Below, in pieces: positions 12,461 through 21,848 of a DNA stretch of 64,000 nucleotides. Below the pieces are notes generated by a model, which ran no database searches, was not told the DNA's origin, and saw only the letters and a list, made by a program, of their open reading frames with translations. The position numbers and the translations under genes were made by a program. The stretch's first letter is position 1. Each line of letters opens with the position of its first letter. Origin of the DNA: Nitrosovibrio sp. Nv4 (lineage in GTDB: Bacteria; Pseudomonadota; Gammaproteobacteria; Burkholderiales; Nitrosomonadaceae); assembly GCA_945860135.1 (NCBI GenBank), contig CAMAPK010000007.1, positions 1 to 64,000 on the forward strand. The letters are read 5' to 3'.

Positions 12461-15199
12461 ATGAAAACACTGCTGCTGGTTGACGGTTCATCCTACTTGT
12501 ATCGCGCTTTCCACGCGCTGCCGGATTTGCGCAATCGCCACAATGAGCCGACCGGTGCGATTCATGGCGTTCTCAACATGCTGCGCCGTTTGCACAAGGA
12601 TTACCAGGCCGATTATAGCGCGTGCGTGTTTGATGCAAAAGGCAAGACTTTTCGTGACGACTTGTATCCTGAATACAAGGCGCACCGCCCGCCCATGCCG
12701 GATGATCTGGCAGCGCAAATCGCGCCGCTGCATGAATGCATCCGCGCCATGGGATGGCCGATGCTGATAGTCGACGGAGTGGAAGCAGACGATGTGATCG
12801 GCACCCTGGCGAAACTGGCCGTGCATGAAAACATGCGCTGCATAATTTCCACCGGCGACAAGGATATTGCGCAACTGGTCAACCCGCAGGTAACGCTGGT
12901 CAACACCATGAATAACGAAATCCTCGATGAGGCCGGGGTGCTTGCCAAATTCGGCATACCGCCGGCGTGCATGCTTGATTACCTGGCACTGGTCGGCGAT
13001 ACCGCCGACAACATTCCCGGCGTGGAGAAAGTCGGCCCCAAGACGGCAGTAAAATGGCTCACGCAATATGGCACGCTGGATAACATCATCGCTCATGCCA
13101 ATGAAATCGGCGGTACGGTAGGCGAGAATCTGCGCAAGGCACTCGACTGGCTGGACAAATCGCGCGTACTGCTCACCATCAAGTGCGATGTAGTGTTGCC
13201 GCTGGGGTTGCATGACCTTGGCTTGAAACCGCAGGATACGGCAAAACTTGCAGAATTGTACGAGCGGCTGGATTTGAAAACCTGGCTACGGGAATTGCGC
13301 CAGGACTCAGGCTCGGAACGGAATGACCCCGTGTCCTCCGCCGCCGGATATCAGGATATGACTGCACGCCAGCAAACCTCTGCTGAAACAGCGCCCACTG
13401 ACTACCAAACCATACTCACCCGGTCCCAACTGGACGAGTGGCTCGCACGTATCAATGCCGCACCGCTGGTCTCAGTGGATACCGAAACCACCGGCCTGGA
13501 TCCAATGCAGGCGCAGCTCGTCGGCATCTCGTTTTCCATCACGCCCCATCACGCCGCTTACCTGCCGCTTACCCATCGCTATGCCGGTGCGCCGCAACAA
13601 CTGGCGCTCAGTCTCGTACTGGATGCGCTCAAACCCTGGCTGGAAGACCCGGCCAAACCAAAACTGGGACAGAACCTCAAATACGACAAGCATATTTTCG
13701 CCAATCATGACTTGCAATTGAACGGCATCGTCCACGACACCTTGTTGCAATCCTACGTACTGGAATCCCACCGTCCGCATAACATGGACAACCTCGCACT
13801 GCGCCATCTGGGTATCAAGACCATCAGTTACGATGAAGTGACCGGAAAGGGTGCCGGCCGCATCGGCTTTGACCAGGTGGAGATTGAACGCGCGACGCAA
13901 TATGCAGCAGAGGATGCCGACATCACATTGCGACTGCATCAGCACCTGCATCCGCAAATTGTCAGTGATGCCAAACTCAACCATGTTTACCGCACGCTCG
14001 AGATGCCGGTACTGGAAGTGCTGTTTGAAATGGAACGCAACGGCGTATTGCTGGACATCAAGCTGCTGGAAATCCAGAGCCGCGAACTGGGCGAGAAAAT
14101 GCTGCTGCTGGAGCAACGGGCATTCGCCATCGCCGGGCAACCGTTCAATCTGAATTCACCCAAGCAGATCCAGGAAATCCTGTTCGACCAGCTCAAGCTT
14201 CCCGTCATCAAGAAAACGCCGGGAGGAGCGCCTTCCACCGACGAGGATGTGCTGCAACAACTGGCACTGGATTATCCGCTGCCGCAAATCCTGCTCGATT
14301 ACCGCAGTCTCGCCAAACTTAAATCCACTTATACCGACAAACTGCCGCGTATGGTCGATGACACTACCGGGCGGGTGCATACCAATTATGCCCAGGCGGT
14401 GGCAGTGACCGGACGGCTCGCCAGCAACGAACCTAACCTGCAAAACATTCCGGTGCGCACCGCCGAAGGCCGCCGTATCCGTGAAGCGTTCATCGCGCCG
14501 CCGGGTCACAGCATCATCTCCGCCGACTATTCGCAAATCGAGCTGCGCATCATGGCGCACATCGCGCAGGACGCAGGACTGCTCCAGGCCTTCGCCGCGG
14601 GCGAAGACATCCATCGCGCCACCGCCGCCGAAGTGTTTGGCGTGCCGCTGGAAGCGGTAGACAATGAACAGCGCCGCTATGCCAAAATCATCAACTTTGG
14701 TCTGATCTACGGCATGTCCGAATTCGGTCTCGCCTCACAACTGGGGATCGAGCGCGCTGCCGCACGTGCCTATATGGATCGTTATTTTGCGCGCTACCCT
14801 GGGGTGGCGGATTACATGCAGCGCACCCGGGAGGCCGCCAAAAGGAACGGCTATGTCGAAACCGTGTTCGGTCGCAGGCTGTGGCTGCCGGAAATCAACA
14901 GCCCCAATGGCAACCGCAGGCAAGGCGCGGAGCGTGCCGCCATCAACGCGCCGATGCAAGGTACTGCGGCGGACATCATCAAACTCGCTATGCTCGCGGT
15001 GCATGAGTGGCTGGTGCGAGAAAAGCTGCGCAGCAAACTTATCATGCAGGTCCACGATGAACTGGTGCTGGAAGTACCAGACGGCGAAATCGACCTGGTA
15101 AAACGCGAATTGCCGAAACTCATGGGCGGCGTTGCCCGGCTTGATGTACCGCTGCTGGTGGAAACGGGCGTGGGACCGAATTGGGAGCAAGCGCACTAG
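12461..15199 (+). CDS. polA: DNA polymerase I
   Basis: All three activities of Pol I are represented in 912 residues. The 5'-3' exonuclease occupies about 1-290. The 3'-5' proofreading domain is intact: exo I D340-T-E342, exo II NLKYD and exo III YAAED. The polymerase domain has motif A (DYSQIELR, Asp689), motif B (RRYAKIINFGLIYG) and motif C (VHDELV, Asp866). Pol I fills gaps in repair and replaces RNA primers. An intact proofreading site is worth noting because several bacterial lineages have lost it. The gene is divergent from the LOG-family gene. Confidence 0.98.
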   Translation: MKTLLLVDGSSYLYRAFHALPDLRNRHNEPTGAIHGVLNMLRRLHKDYQADYSACVFDAKGKTFRDDLYPEYKAHRPPMPDDLAAQIAPLHECIRAMGWPMLIVDGVEADDVIGTLAKLAVHENMRCIISTGDKDIAQLVNPQVTLVNTMNNEILDEAGVLAKFGIPPACMLDYLALVGDTADNIPGVEKVGPKTAVKWLTQYGTLDNIIAHANEIGGTVGENLRKALDWLDKSRVLLTIKCDVVLPLGLHDLGLKPQDTAKLAELYERLDLKTWLRELRQDSGSERNDPVSSAAGYQDMTARQQTSAETAPTDYQTILTRSQLDEWLARINAAPLVSVDTETTGLDPMQAQLVGISFSITPHHAAYLPLTHRYAGAPQQLALSLVLDALKPWLEDPAKPKLGQNLKYDKHIFANHDLQLNGIVHDTLLQSYVLESHRPHNMDNLALRHLGIKTISYDEVTGKGAGRIGFDQVEIERATQYAAEDADITLRLHQHLHPQIVSDAKLNHVYRTLEMPVLEVLFEMERNGVLLDIKLLEIQSRELGEKMLLLEQRAFAIAGQPFNLNSPKQIQEILFDQLKLPVIKKTPGGAPSTDEDVLQQLALDYPLPQILLDYRSLAKLKSTYTDKLPRMVDDTTGRVHTNYAQAVAVTGRLASNEPNLQNIPVRTAEGRRIREAFIAPPGHSIISADYSQIELRIMAHIAQDAGLLQAFAAGEDIHRATAAEVFGVPLEAVDNEQRRYAKIINFGLIYGMSEFGLASQLGIERAAARAYMDRYFARYPGVADYMQRTREAAKRNGYVETVFGRRLWLPEINSPNGNRRQGAERAAINAPMQGTAADIIKLAMLAVHEWLVREKLRSKLIMQVHDELVLEVPDGEIDLVKRELPKLMGGVARLDVPLLVETGVGPNWEQAH

Positions 15200-15261
15200 C
15201 CCAAGCAGCACAAATTGTTGTGCGCCCCCGCTGCCTCCGTTTCCGGCAATTGCTTTATTGC

Positions 15262-15291
15262 TTGCTAATAGCGGGAAAATTGCCGTAAAAT
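15262..15291 (+). promoter_or_regulatory. Candidate promoter of the rpsP-rimM-trmD-rplS operon
   Basis: TTGCTA at 15262-15267 and TAAAAT at 15286-15291 are separated by 18 bases and lie 46 bases upstream of the rpsP start, as expected for a sigma-70 promoter. A small stem (GCACAA-attg-TTGTGC, 15208-15223) follows the polA stop but has no T-run. Confidence 0.5.
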
Positions 15292-15336
15292 CACACCCTT
15301 TTCGGTTTCGGACCTTCATAAGGTATAGGCACAGAC

Positions 15337-15603
15337 ATGGTCATTATTCGACTGGCGCGAGGCGGCGCCAAGAAACGTCCGTTTTACAACATGGTGGTGG
15401 CGGATTCCCGCAACGCCCGTGATGGAAAGTTCATCGAGCGCATCGGCTTTTATAATCCCCGGGCAACTGCGGGTGAGGAAGCATTGCGCGTACAACTGGA
15501 TCGCGTCACCCATTGGCAATCGCAGGGTGCGCAGTTATCCGACACCGTGACTAGGCTGGTCAAGCAGTTTGGCGCAAAACAACAAGCCACAACAAGCAGC
15601 TAA
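15337..15603 (+). CDS. rpsP: 30S ribosomal protein S16
   Basis: The 88-residue protein starts [18 protein letters not shown], the diagnostic start of S16, a small-subunit protein needed for 30S assembly. It is the first gene of the conserved operon rpsP-rimM-trmD-rplS. Its end overlaps the possible TTG start of rimM, which suggests translational coupling. Confidence 0.98.
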   Translation: MVIIRLARGGAKKRPFYNMVVADSRNARDGKFIERIGFYNPRATAGEEALRVQLDRVTHWQSQGAQLSDTVTRLVKQFGAKQQATTSS

Positions 15604-16138
15604 CCCAGGCGCAACAGCCGAACCCATGGTGGTGATGGGGCGTATTGCCGGCCCCTTTGGCGTGCTGGGCTGGATCAAGGTTCTCCCCTTTACCGAATAT
15701 GTAGATGGCTTGCTTGACTACCCGGTATGGTGGCTGGGCAAGGGTGATGGCGAGTGGCGCCAGGTTAAGATTAACGAATGCAATGTTCACGGCAAGATGC
15801 TGACCGCTGCCATTGAACAATGCGCTGATCGTAGTGCAGCAGCGCAACTGAAGGGATTGCAGATTGCGATCCCTCGCAGCCAGTTGCCGACCTTGCCAAA
15901 AAACGGTAAAGATGGCTACTACTGGTCGGATTTAATCGGCCTTGAAGTGGTTAATCTACAAGACGAACAACTGGGAAAAGTAACTGGATTGCTGGAAACT
16001 GGCGCCAACGATGTACTGCAGGTGCAGAATCAGAAAGAGGGTGCGGCGGAAAGACTGATTCCGTTTGTCGCTCAAGTGATCGTGAAAGTGGATTTGGCAG
16101 CTTGCCGGATGACGGTGGATTGGGGCGTTGACTACTAG
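15569..16138 (+). CDS. rimM: Ribosome maturation factor RimM
   Basis: RimM binds S19 and helps mature the 30S head. The N-terminal RimM domain begins at [18 protein letters not shown] and the C-terminal PRC-barrel contains [11 protein letters not shown]. Two starts are possible: the TTG at 15569 (189 residues, overlapping rpsP by 35 bases) or the ATG at 15626 (170 residues, just at the domain edge). The longer form is listed because RimM usually has about a dozen residues before its first strand, but neither site has a clear Shine-Dalgarno. It lies between rpsP and trmD as usual. Confidence 0.93.
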   Translation: MAQNNKPQQAANPGATAEPMVVMGRIAGPFGVLGWIKVLPFTEYVDGLLDYPVWWLGKGDGEWRQVKINECNVHGKMLTAAIEQCADRSAAAQLKGLQIAIPRSQLPTLPKNGKDGYYWSDLIGLEVVNLQDEQLGKVTGLLETGANDVLQVQNQKEGAAERLIPFVAQVIVKVDLAACRMTVDWGVDY

Positions 16139-16140
16139 CC

Positions 16141-16941
16141 ATGCCTTTCGAATTCGATGTCGTCACCCTGTTTCCGGAAATGTTCGACGCCATCGGCAAA
16201 TATGGCGTAACCGGCAGGGCGAAGGAAAAAGCGATTTACCGGCTGCACACGTGGAACCCGCGTGACTTCACCGAGAATGATTATCGTACGGTAGATGATC
16301 GTCCTTACGGCGGCGGCCCCGGCATGGTGATGTTGGCGCAACCGCTGGAAAAGGCGATCAGCGCAGCCAAGGCAAGACAGGCAGCAGAAGGAACCAGCGG
16401 GACGAAAGTGATTTACCTTTCTCCCCAGGGACGGCTCCTCAACCAGGCTGTGGTGATGGAGTTAGGCAAGCTGCCGGGGGTTATACTGCTGTGCGGACGT
16501 TATGAAGGCGTGGATGAGCGCCTGCTGGCGCGCCAGGTGGATGATGAAATTTCCATCGGTGATTACGTGCTCTCTGGCGGCGAACTGGCGGCGATGGTGC
16601 TGATAGACAGTGTGGTGCGGCAAATGCCGGGGGTGCTGGGTGACCCGGAATCAGCCAGCCAGGATTCGTTTGCAGAGGGGTGCAAGAACTTACTGGATTG
16701 CCCCCACTACACACGGCCGGAAGTGTATCAAGGGGATGCTGTACCGGAAGTTCTGATGTCCGGCAATCACGCCAGAATCAACCGCTGGCGCTTGCAGCAG
16801 GCACTGGGCAGGACATGGCTGAGACGGCCGGATTTACTGGCATTAAAAATTGAACATGGTATGACCGAGGAAGAAAGAAAATTGCTGGAAGAATTCAAGC
16901 AGGACCACAACACCAGGCAAGCGAAACAAATTAAGGAGTAG
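16141..16941 (+). CDS. trmD: tRNA (guanine-37-N1)-methyltransferase
   Basis: The 266-residue product is TrmD, a SPOUT-fold enzyme that methylates G37 next to the anticodon to prevent frameshifting. Its start [15 protein letters not shown] and the knot region ([13 protein letters not shown] and [16 protein letters not shown]) are typical. It starts 2 bases after the rimM stop and ends 3 bases before rplS, so the operon is tightly packed. Confidence 0.98.
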   Translation: MPFEFDVVTLFPEMFDAIGKYGVTGRAKEKAIYRLHTWNPRDFTENDYRTVDDRPYGGGPGMVMLAQPLEKAISAAKARQAAEGTSGTKVIYLSPQGRLLNQAVVMELGKLPGVILLCGRYEGVDERLLARQVDDEISIGDYVLSGGELAAMVLIDSVVRQMPGVLGDPESASQDSFAEGCKNLLDCPHYTRPEVYQGDAVPEVLMSGNHARINRWRLQQALGRTWLRRPDLLALKIEHGMTEEERKLLEEFKQDHNTRQAKQIKE

Positions 16942-16944
16942 GAA

Positions 16945-17343
16945 ATGAACTTGATCGATCAACTTGAAACCGAAGAAATCAACCGCCTTGGCAAAACCAT
17001 CCCGGATTTTGCCCCCGGCGACACCGTTGTCGTCAACGTCAATGTGGTCGAAGGCGACCGTAAACGGATACAGGCTTATGAAGGCGTGGTCATTGCCAAG
17101 CGCAATCGCGGCCTCAACTCGGCTTTTACCGTGCGCAAGGTATCCAGCGGTGAAGGCGTGGAACGGACTTTCCAGACTTATTCACCTTTGATCGCCAGCA
17201 TAGAGATCAAGCGTCGTGGTGCCGTGCGCCGTGCCAAGCTCTATTATCTGCGGGATCGTTCCGGCAAGTCGGCTCGCATCCGCGAGAAGCTTCCCGCCCG
17301 CGCGACAGCAAAGAAGGTTGTGCAGAAAAGCGAACAAGCCTGA
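16945..17343 (+). CDS. rplS: 50S ribosomal protein L19
   Basis: The 132-residue protein has the L19 core ([42 protein letters not shown]) and a basic C-terminal tail. L19 sits at the 30S-50S interface. A good Shine-Dalgarno (AAGGAGTAGGAA) precedes the ATG. It is the last gene of the rpsP operon, followed by an inverted repeat and the convergent cytochrome gene. Confidence 0.98.
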   Translation: MNLIDQLETEEINRLGKTIPDFAPGDTVVVNVNVVEGDRKRIQAYEGVVIAKRNRGLNSAFTVRKVSSGEGVERTFQTYSPLIASIEIKRRGAVRRAKLYYLRDRSGKSARIREKLPARATAKKVVQKSEQA

Positions 17344-17421
17344 GTTGCGCTACATGCCGGGCTGCTTAGTGACAACCCTGCCCGGGAATTGAGTCCCGTC
17401 TGAAAATTCTACCTTGCTGTT

Positions 17422-17449
17422 GCCAGCACCTGATTCCACTGGTGCTGGC
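17422..17449. terminator. Inverted repeat between convergent rplS and cytochrome c genes
   Basis: GCCAGCACC (17422-17430) and GGTGCTGGC (17441-17449) form a perfect 9-bp stem with a 10-base loop. It lies between two convergent genes and could stop transcription from both sides, though neither side has a strong T-run. Confidence 0.5.
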
Positions 17450-17450
17450 G

Positions 17451-18002
17451 CTAGTCCTTCTGCTTGCTCTCGATTTCCTTGTACCAGATATCGTAAATCT
17501 CATCCGGCCACAGGGTTTTGATCCAGACGATCACGTCATCAATTTCCTGATTGGTCAACTTGCCATTCCACGCAGGCATGCCGCCAACGCCAGGCGAACC
17601 TTCCCGGATCATTTTTTCCAGCGTCCCGGTTGAGTGATGCCAGGCGTGGGCGCTGCCATCCAGTGGCGGCGGCGGAAATCTGCCGTCTGCTCCCTGCTCC
17701 CGCCAATTGGGAGTAGCCTCGCCATTCGGGCCATGGCAGGATGCACAATGCGTACGGTAAACGGCTGCACCACGCTTGATTTTCTCCGGGTCCAGCTTAC
17801 GCGCCGCGATGCTCTGCGGCGTCGGTGCTGGCAGCGCAGCATCGGCGGTGGCTGGCGCTGCAGTGGATGGAGTTGCTGCGGCAGGAGACGGGGCCGGAGT
17901 CGCAGCAGACTGCGGCGGCGTTACGGCAGGCGGCTCCGATTTACCGCAGCCGACTACCAGTCCGGTCACCATGCCCAGCAGAAGCAGATAACGCGCGCTC
18001 AT
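17451..18002 (-). CDS. Cytochrome c class I-like lipoprotein
   Basis: The 183-residue protein has a lipoprotein signal peptide (lipobox LVVGC, Cys19), a long Ala/Pro/Thr-rich linker (about 25-75) and one c-type haem domain. The haem site is CASCH (Cys86, Cys89, His90) and the likely sixth ligand is Met142 in GGMPAW. It should be a membrane-tethered periplasmic mono-haem cytochrome that carries electrons. The partner cannot be read from its neighbours: it is convergent with rplS and precedes a copper-protein cluster by about 240 bases. Confidence 0.88.
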   Translation of the reverse strand: MSARYLLLLGMVTGLVVGCGKSEPPAVTPPQSAATPAPSPAAATPSTAAPATADAALPAPTPQSIAARKLDPEKIKRGAAVYRTHCASCHGPNGEATPNWREQGADGRFPPPPLDGSAHAWHHSTGTLEKMIREGSPGVGGMPAWNGKLTNQEIDDVIVWIKTLWPDEIYDIWYKEIESKQKD

Positions 18003-18237
18003 GACTGTTCACCATTCGCGTTGACCATCCTTTGTGTATCGTGTGCAAAACCAAGACAGCGCTGGCGCTGTCCGCTAGCATGATTCATCGTGCCACCTGT
18101 TATAAGAAATAGGAACTGGAAGTATTGGGAAGTGTGTCTGATGGTTGCAACAACCAACCGGGCAAGAATGGAGCAGATAAGAGTTTCGTGTTCAGCAACA
18201 TGACAACATGTGATTGGAATAATGGGGCTTATGCTTC

Positions 18238-18720
18238 TTACTTCAGTCGCATCACCGAGTCCTTGGGATCGGCCGGGCCATGGCGGCTGAACACGGTCGT
18301 GCTGCCTTGTTTGTCGATCAACAGCACATTGTAAGGTTCGCTGCGTGCGCCTTCCATGCCTGGGGAGCCATGCGGCATACCAGGAACGGCTAGACCGATG
18401 GCGCGGGGACGCTCCTTGAGCAGCCGTTTGATGTCCTGCGCTGGTACGTGTCCCTCGATGGCGTAGCCGTCAACCAGCGCGGTATGGCACGAGCCAAGTG
18501 CAGTGGAAATACCCGCACGTTCGCGTGCTTCTTTGTTGCCGACGTCGTTGGTATTTACGGTAAAGCCATTGGCACGCATGTGATCAACCCATTTCGCACA
18601 GCACTTGCAAGTTGGGCTCTTGTAGACCTCGACTGTCGCAGCGGCGGCAAAAGATGCCGCGCCGAGCAATGCGGTGACGGTGAGCAATCTGGAGAAAAAT
18701 GTGTGCACGGATATCCTCAT
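18238..18720 (-). CDS. DUF411 family metal-binding protein
   Basis: The 160-residue protein has a signal peptide (to about residue 28) followed directly by VEVYKSPTCKCC, with Cys38, Cys40 and Cys41, the DUF411 hallmark. The later motifs SCHTALVDGYAIEGHVP and GLAVPGMPHGSPGME complete the match. DUF411 proteins are periplasmic, often found in copper or metal-resistance loci, and thought to bind metal, with no reaction proven. The start codon overlaps the stop of the upstream cupredoxin gene by four bases (ATGA), so the two are translationally coupled. Confidence 0.9.
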   Translation of the reverse strand: MRISVHTFFSRLLTVTALLGAASFAAAATVEVYKSPTCKCCAKWVDHMRANGFTVNTNDVGNKEARERAGISTALGSCHTALVDGYAIEGHVPAQDIKRLLKERPRAIGLAVPGMPHGSPGMEGARSEPYNVLLIDKQGSTTVFSRHGPADPKDSVMRLK

Positions 18721-19181
18721 TTGGCTTCTATGATGATTTTACCACGCATCCCCTTATAGTGTCCTGGCAGCGGGCAGGCAAAATTGACTGTGCCAGCCTC
18801 GGTAAACTGCCACACCAGCTCCCCGCTCTTGCCTGGGTCAACGCTTACCATGTTGGGATCGGAGTGTTCCATGTCAGGATATTGTTTCAACATCTTGGCA
18901 TGCTTGTCCAACTGTGCCATGGAACCGATCATCATCTCGTGCTTCTTCTTGCCCGTATTTCTGAGAACAAACTTTACCGTTTCGCCCTGCTTCACTTTTA
19001 TTTCGTCGGGTTTGAAACGGTTGTCGACCAGGGTAACCTCAATGGTGCGCGACACCATGCCCGGGTCGCCAGGCTGGCCGACCGCTGCCGACTCTTCTTC
19101 ATTATCCTGGTAGGCCTGAGCAGTGGTGCCGACCTGGATCAAGCCTAGTGCCAAGACAGATGCGATGAAAATCTTTTTCAT
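18717..19181 (-). CDS. Cupredoxin-like copper-binding protein
   Basis: The 154-residue protein begins with a signal peptide ending TAQA (residue 23). The mature part carries a full type 1 copper site: His81 (KKKHEMMIG), Cys136, His141 and Met145 in the motif ACPLPGHYKGM. It belongs to the plastocyanin/azurin superfamily and is periplasmic, either carrying electrons or handling copper. It is followed by the DUF411 gene with a 4-base overlap, a pairing that suggests a shared copper role. A small lipoprotein gene lies 133 bases upstream. Confidence 0.9.
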   Translation of the reverse strand: MKKIFIASVLALGLIQVGTTAQAYQDNEEESAAVGQPGDPGMVSRTIEVTLVDNRFKPDEIKVKQGETVKFVLRNTGKKKHEMMIGSMAQLDKHAKMLKQYPDMEHSDPNMVSVDPGKSGELVWQFTEAGTVNFACPLPGHYKGMRGKIIIEAK

Positions 19182-19314
19182 TTCGCCCTCCTGTACACAT
19201 TCAATGGATACTTCAGCAGATGCAAAGTTCCGAATGACCGGGCGGCCGCAAGATACCGCTACAACCAGCCGGTTGCCTTGACAGGCTGAAAAAGAATTTT
19301 CGTGAAAGCGCGGG

Positions 19315-19671
19315 TTACTTGGCTTCTGCGGCCATTTTCCGATGCGAAGCAGCCATATTCATGTTTGCCTCTGCAGCTTGCTCATAAAAGCGGATCAAGG
19401 CATGGCTATGCGCTTTCAGGTCTTCAGCCTCTCTTCCATAGTGATAGCTTTGTGTTTCATATTGTTCAAGCAATTTTTTGTGCTTCTGCATTTTTTCCTG
19501 CATCGTCTGCGCCATATTTTCATAGTGCTTGGCCAACGCCTCGTGATCAGCGCGGGTCTTGGCGCTCTGCACCGCCTGGGTCATGTCCATCGGGTGGTAG
19601 CGCTCCATCTGCGCACAGGAAGCCAGTAATCCGAGAACGGCAAAGGCGGCGAAGAATGTTTTTATTTGCAT
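19315..19671 (-). CDS. Small helical lipoprotein, unknown function
   Basis: The 118-residue protein has a lipobox (LLASC, Cys19) and then an almost wholly helical, charged and Met/His/Gln-rich domain with stretches such as HYENMAQTMQEKMQKHKK. It has about nine histidines and thirteen methionines, which might suit metal binding, but no known motif is recognised. It lies directly upstream of the cupredoxin-DUF411 pair on the same strand and may be co-expressed. Membrane-anchored periplasmic location is predicted from the lipobox only. Confidence 0.7.
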   Translation of the reverse strand: MQIKTFFAAFAVLGLLASCAQMERYHPMDMTQAVQSAKTRADHEALAKHYENMAQTMQEKMQKHKKLLEQYETQSYHYGREAEDLKAHSHALIRFYEQAAEANMNMAASHRKMAAEAK

Positions 19672-19887
19672 GATGAGTCTCCTTATTTAGGTAAACATCC
19701 AGTGAACGTCAAATGAGCAAAAGAAAGCAGCAGCTTGTATTTGCAATTCACGCACGGTCTCACCCACGCAGTAGCATAGGTTGGAACAGCGTTTATCATA
19801 GATGAAACCGGCAAAAAGTCCATTAGTTTGTCATTGCAAGGCCGGCAAATGGATAGCAGGCAGACCATGCGCAGCGCCAGATCAACC

Positions 19888-20427
19888 TCAATCTACCGGG
19901 CGCCATTCGCCCGGCGCGACGCCTTGCAGCGTATATGTGCCGATGGCGTAGCGGATCAGCCGCAGCGTGGGGAAGGACAGCGCCGCAGTCATATGCCGCA
20001 CCTGACGGTTTTTGCCTTCAGTGAGCGTTAATTCAATCCAGGCTGTGGCAACATTCTTGCGGAAACGGATGGGCGGGGTACGCGGCCAGAGATTGTCCGG
20101 TTCAGCCAGCAAGCGTGCCTGCGCAGGCAGCGTTTGGTAATCTCTCAGCATCACGCCTCGGCGCAATTTCTCCAGTGCAGCTTCATCCGGCACACCTTCC
20201 ACCTGCGCCCAGTAAGTCTTGGGCAGCTTGTGCTTAGGATCGCTGATTCTGTGCTGCAGCTTGCCATCGTCAGTCAGCAGCACCAGACCTTCACTGTCGG
20301 CATCGAGCCGTCCGGCGGGATAGAAATCCGGCAGCGGAATGAAATCCTTGAGGGACTGGTGCCCGGCTTCCGGCGTGAACTGGCAAATGACCCCATAGGG
20401 CTTGTTGAACAGGATCAGGTGCGACAT
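19888..20427 (-). CDS. rluE: 23S rRNA pseudouridine synthase, RluE type
   Basis: The 179-residue protein is a short RsuA/RluE-family pseudouridine synthase without an S4 domain. The catalytic motif is GRLDADSEGLVLL with Asp42. The start (MSHLILFNKPYGV) and the end (GKNRQVRHMTAALSFPTLRLIR) are typical of RluE, which modifies U2457 of 23S rRNA. The open frame extends to 20685, but the ATG at 20427 is the true N-terminus because homologues begin there and sixA occupies the upstream DNA. Other small family members cannot be excluded. Confidence 0.9.
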   Translation of the reverse strand: MSHLILFNKPYGVICQFTPEAGHQSLKDFIPLPDFYPAGRLDADSEGLVLLTDDGKLQHRISDPKHKLPKTYWAQVEGVPDEAALEKLRRGVMLRDYQTLPAQARLLAEPDNLWPRTPPIRFRKNVATAWIELTLTEGKNRQVRHMTAALSFPTLRLIRYAIGTYTLQGVAPGEWRPVD

Positions 20428-20446
20428 GGTTCCATTGCACTGCAAA

Positions 20447-20902
20447 TCACAACATGTCGGGAGAAATGACTGCGCGCAGCACGGTTTCCTCAGCCCCCGC
20501 TTTCTCCTTGCGACTGAACCACCACACCGCACCTTTTTTGATGTTCCATCCCGCCAGCTCGCCGGATAGCAGCAACGCCGCCACTTCTCCCAGCGTCGGC
20601 TGATGGCCGACCACCACCACCGCACCTTTGGCGGTAGGCCAACCAGCGGCGGCGAGGATATCCTTGGCACAAGCGCTGGTTCCAATCTCTTTCACAGTTT
20701 CAAAATCGTTGCCCAGCGCGCGGGCAGTCTGCTGGGTACGCCGGGCAGGACTGACAATGATGCGTGTATTTTCCGGCAGCCTCGGTTCAAGCCACTCAGC
20801 CATGGCTCGCGCCTGCTTCAATCCCTTGTCGGTGAGTTCGCGCGCAGAGTCAGGCAAGCCGTCCTCGGCTTCGGCGTGACGCCATAAAATAAGCTCCATC
20901 AT
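20447..20902 (-). CDS. sixA: Phosphohistidine phosphatase SixA
   Basis: The 151-residue protein has the histidine-phosphatase RHA motif at 8-10 (LWRHAEA), the SPARRTQQTA stretch and the second histidine in VVGHQPTLGE. SixA removes phosphate from phosphohistidine on regulatory or transport proteins. The gene lies 19 bases upstream of rluE on the same strand and is probably transcribed with it. Confidence 0.9.
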   Translation of the reverse strand: MMELILWRHAEAEDGLPDSARELTDKGLKQARAMAEWLEPRLPENTRIIVSPARRTQQTARALGNDFETVKEIGTSACAKDILAAAGWPTAKGAVVVVGHQPTLGEVAALLLSGELAGWNIKKGAVWWFSRKEKAGAEETVLRAVISPDML

Positions 20903-20938
20903 CTTCCTCTATAAAATTGGTTAAGCGCAGAATACATT

Positions 20939-21253
20939 TTACTGATCCGCGTCCGCTGCATGCTGGAACAGCACCTCTGGCCCCATAGCCGATTGCTGGA
21001 TTTCGACCACTTTGCGCCGGGATTTGATCCCCTGTTTGAGTGTCACCAGACGCAGCGGCACATTAAAAGTCCCGGCAAGAAATTGCAGCAGCGCGGCATT
21101 GGCCTTGCCTTCGACGGGTGGAGCGGCCAACCTGATTTTGAGCGCATCGCCGTGCAGCCCCGCAGCTTCAGTGCGCTTGGCACCGGGCTGGATATGCAAG
21201 GTGAGAGTAAGGCGCTGGCCGCCATCGTCGCTGCGACACCAGGTGCAGGGCAT
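20939..21253 (-). CDS. yggU: DUF167/YggU family protein
   Basis: The 104-residue protein contains the YggU core (TLTLHIQPGAKRTEAAG, LKIRLAAPPVEGKANAAL and VTLKQGIKSRRKVVEI). Function is unknown. Its start overlaps the stop of the upstream YggT gene, giving the common proC-yggT-yggU order on the minus strand. Confidence 0.92.
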   Translation of the reverse strand: MPCTWCRSDDGGQRLTLTLHIQPGAKRTEAAGLHGDALKIRLAAPPVEGKANAALLQFLAGTFNVPLRLVTLKQGIKSRRKVVEIQQSAMGPEVLFQHAADADQ

Positions 21254-21825
21254 CAGAACAGAATGGAGATTTCCCGCTGTATTCCGGTGACGACCATCAA
21301 CAATAATTGGATCAGCACCAGCACGAACAGCGGTGACAAATCGACATTGGCAATGGATGGAATGCGGCGGCGGAATACTCCCAGAAACGGTCGGGTGAAG
21401 CTGTCGAGCAGCGGCATCATGGGATTGTGCGGGCTGACCCAGGAGAGAACTGCCTGCATGATCACCGTGACCAAAATAATATAGAGCGTCGTCTTGACGA
21501 TTTCCACCAATGCCAGCAACCCCATGCCACCGGCGGCGATACCGGTGACTGAACTGAAATCATAACCTTTCAGTGCCAGCGTTCCCGCCAGCAGCGCACA
21601 TTCCACCAGCCATGCCAGCAGCAACGTGGAAAGATCCATGCCGCGCAGGCCGGGAATCACCCGGCGCGCAGGACGTACGATAAAATCAGTGAGAGCGATG
21701 AGAAATTGCGTCAGCGGATTGCGGAAGGGCGCACGCAGCAACTGCATGTAAAAACGCAGCAGCAGCGCCAGGGAAAACAATCCCAGCAGCGTGTCGAGCA
21801 AGAATGTCAGTATCTGGTTGAGCAT
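21253..21825 (-). CDS. yggT: YggT family membrane protein
   Basis: The 190-residue protein has two YGGT repeats, each with two membrane-spanning segments (about 5-25, 65-85, 100-125 and 165-185). Conserved signatures include FRNPLTQFLIALTDFIVRPARRVIPG in the first repeat and WVSPHNPMMPLLDSFTRPFLGVFRR in the second, only parts of which are quoted here as landmarks. YggT proteins are inner-membrane and poorly understood, with suggested links to osmotic stress or division-site organisation. It lies 23 bases downstream of proC. Confidence 0.92.
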   Translation of the reverse strand: MLNQILTFLLDTLLGLFSLALLLRFYMQLLRAPFRNPLTQFLIALTDFIVRPARRVIPGLRGMDLSTLLLAWLVECALLAGTLALKGYDFSSVTGIAAGGMGLLALVEIVKTTLYIILVTVIMQAVLSWVSPHNPMMPLLDSFTRPFLGVFRRRIPSIANVDLSPLFVLVLIQLLLMVVTGIQREISILF

Positions 21826-21848
21826 GGACGTTCCCTTATGACTGCGGT

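Noticed and set aside
18125..18334. Small plus-strand frame between the cytochrome and DUF411 genes
   Set aside because: It runs antisense into the DUF411 gene, has no ribosome site and no recognisable features.
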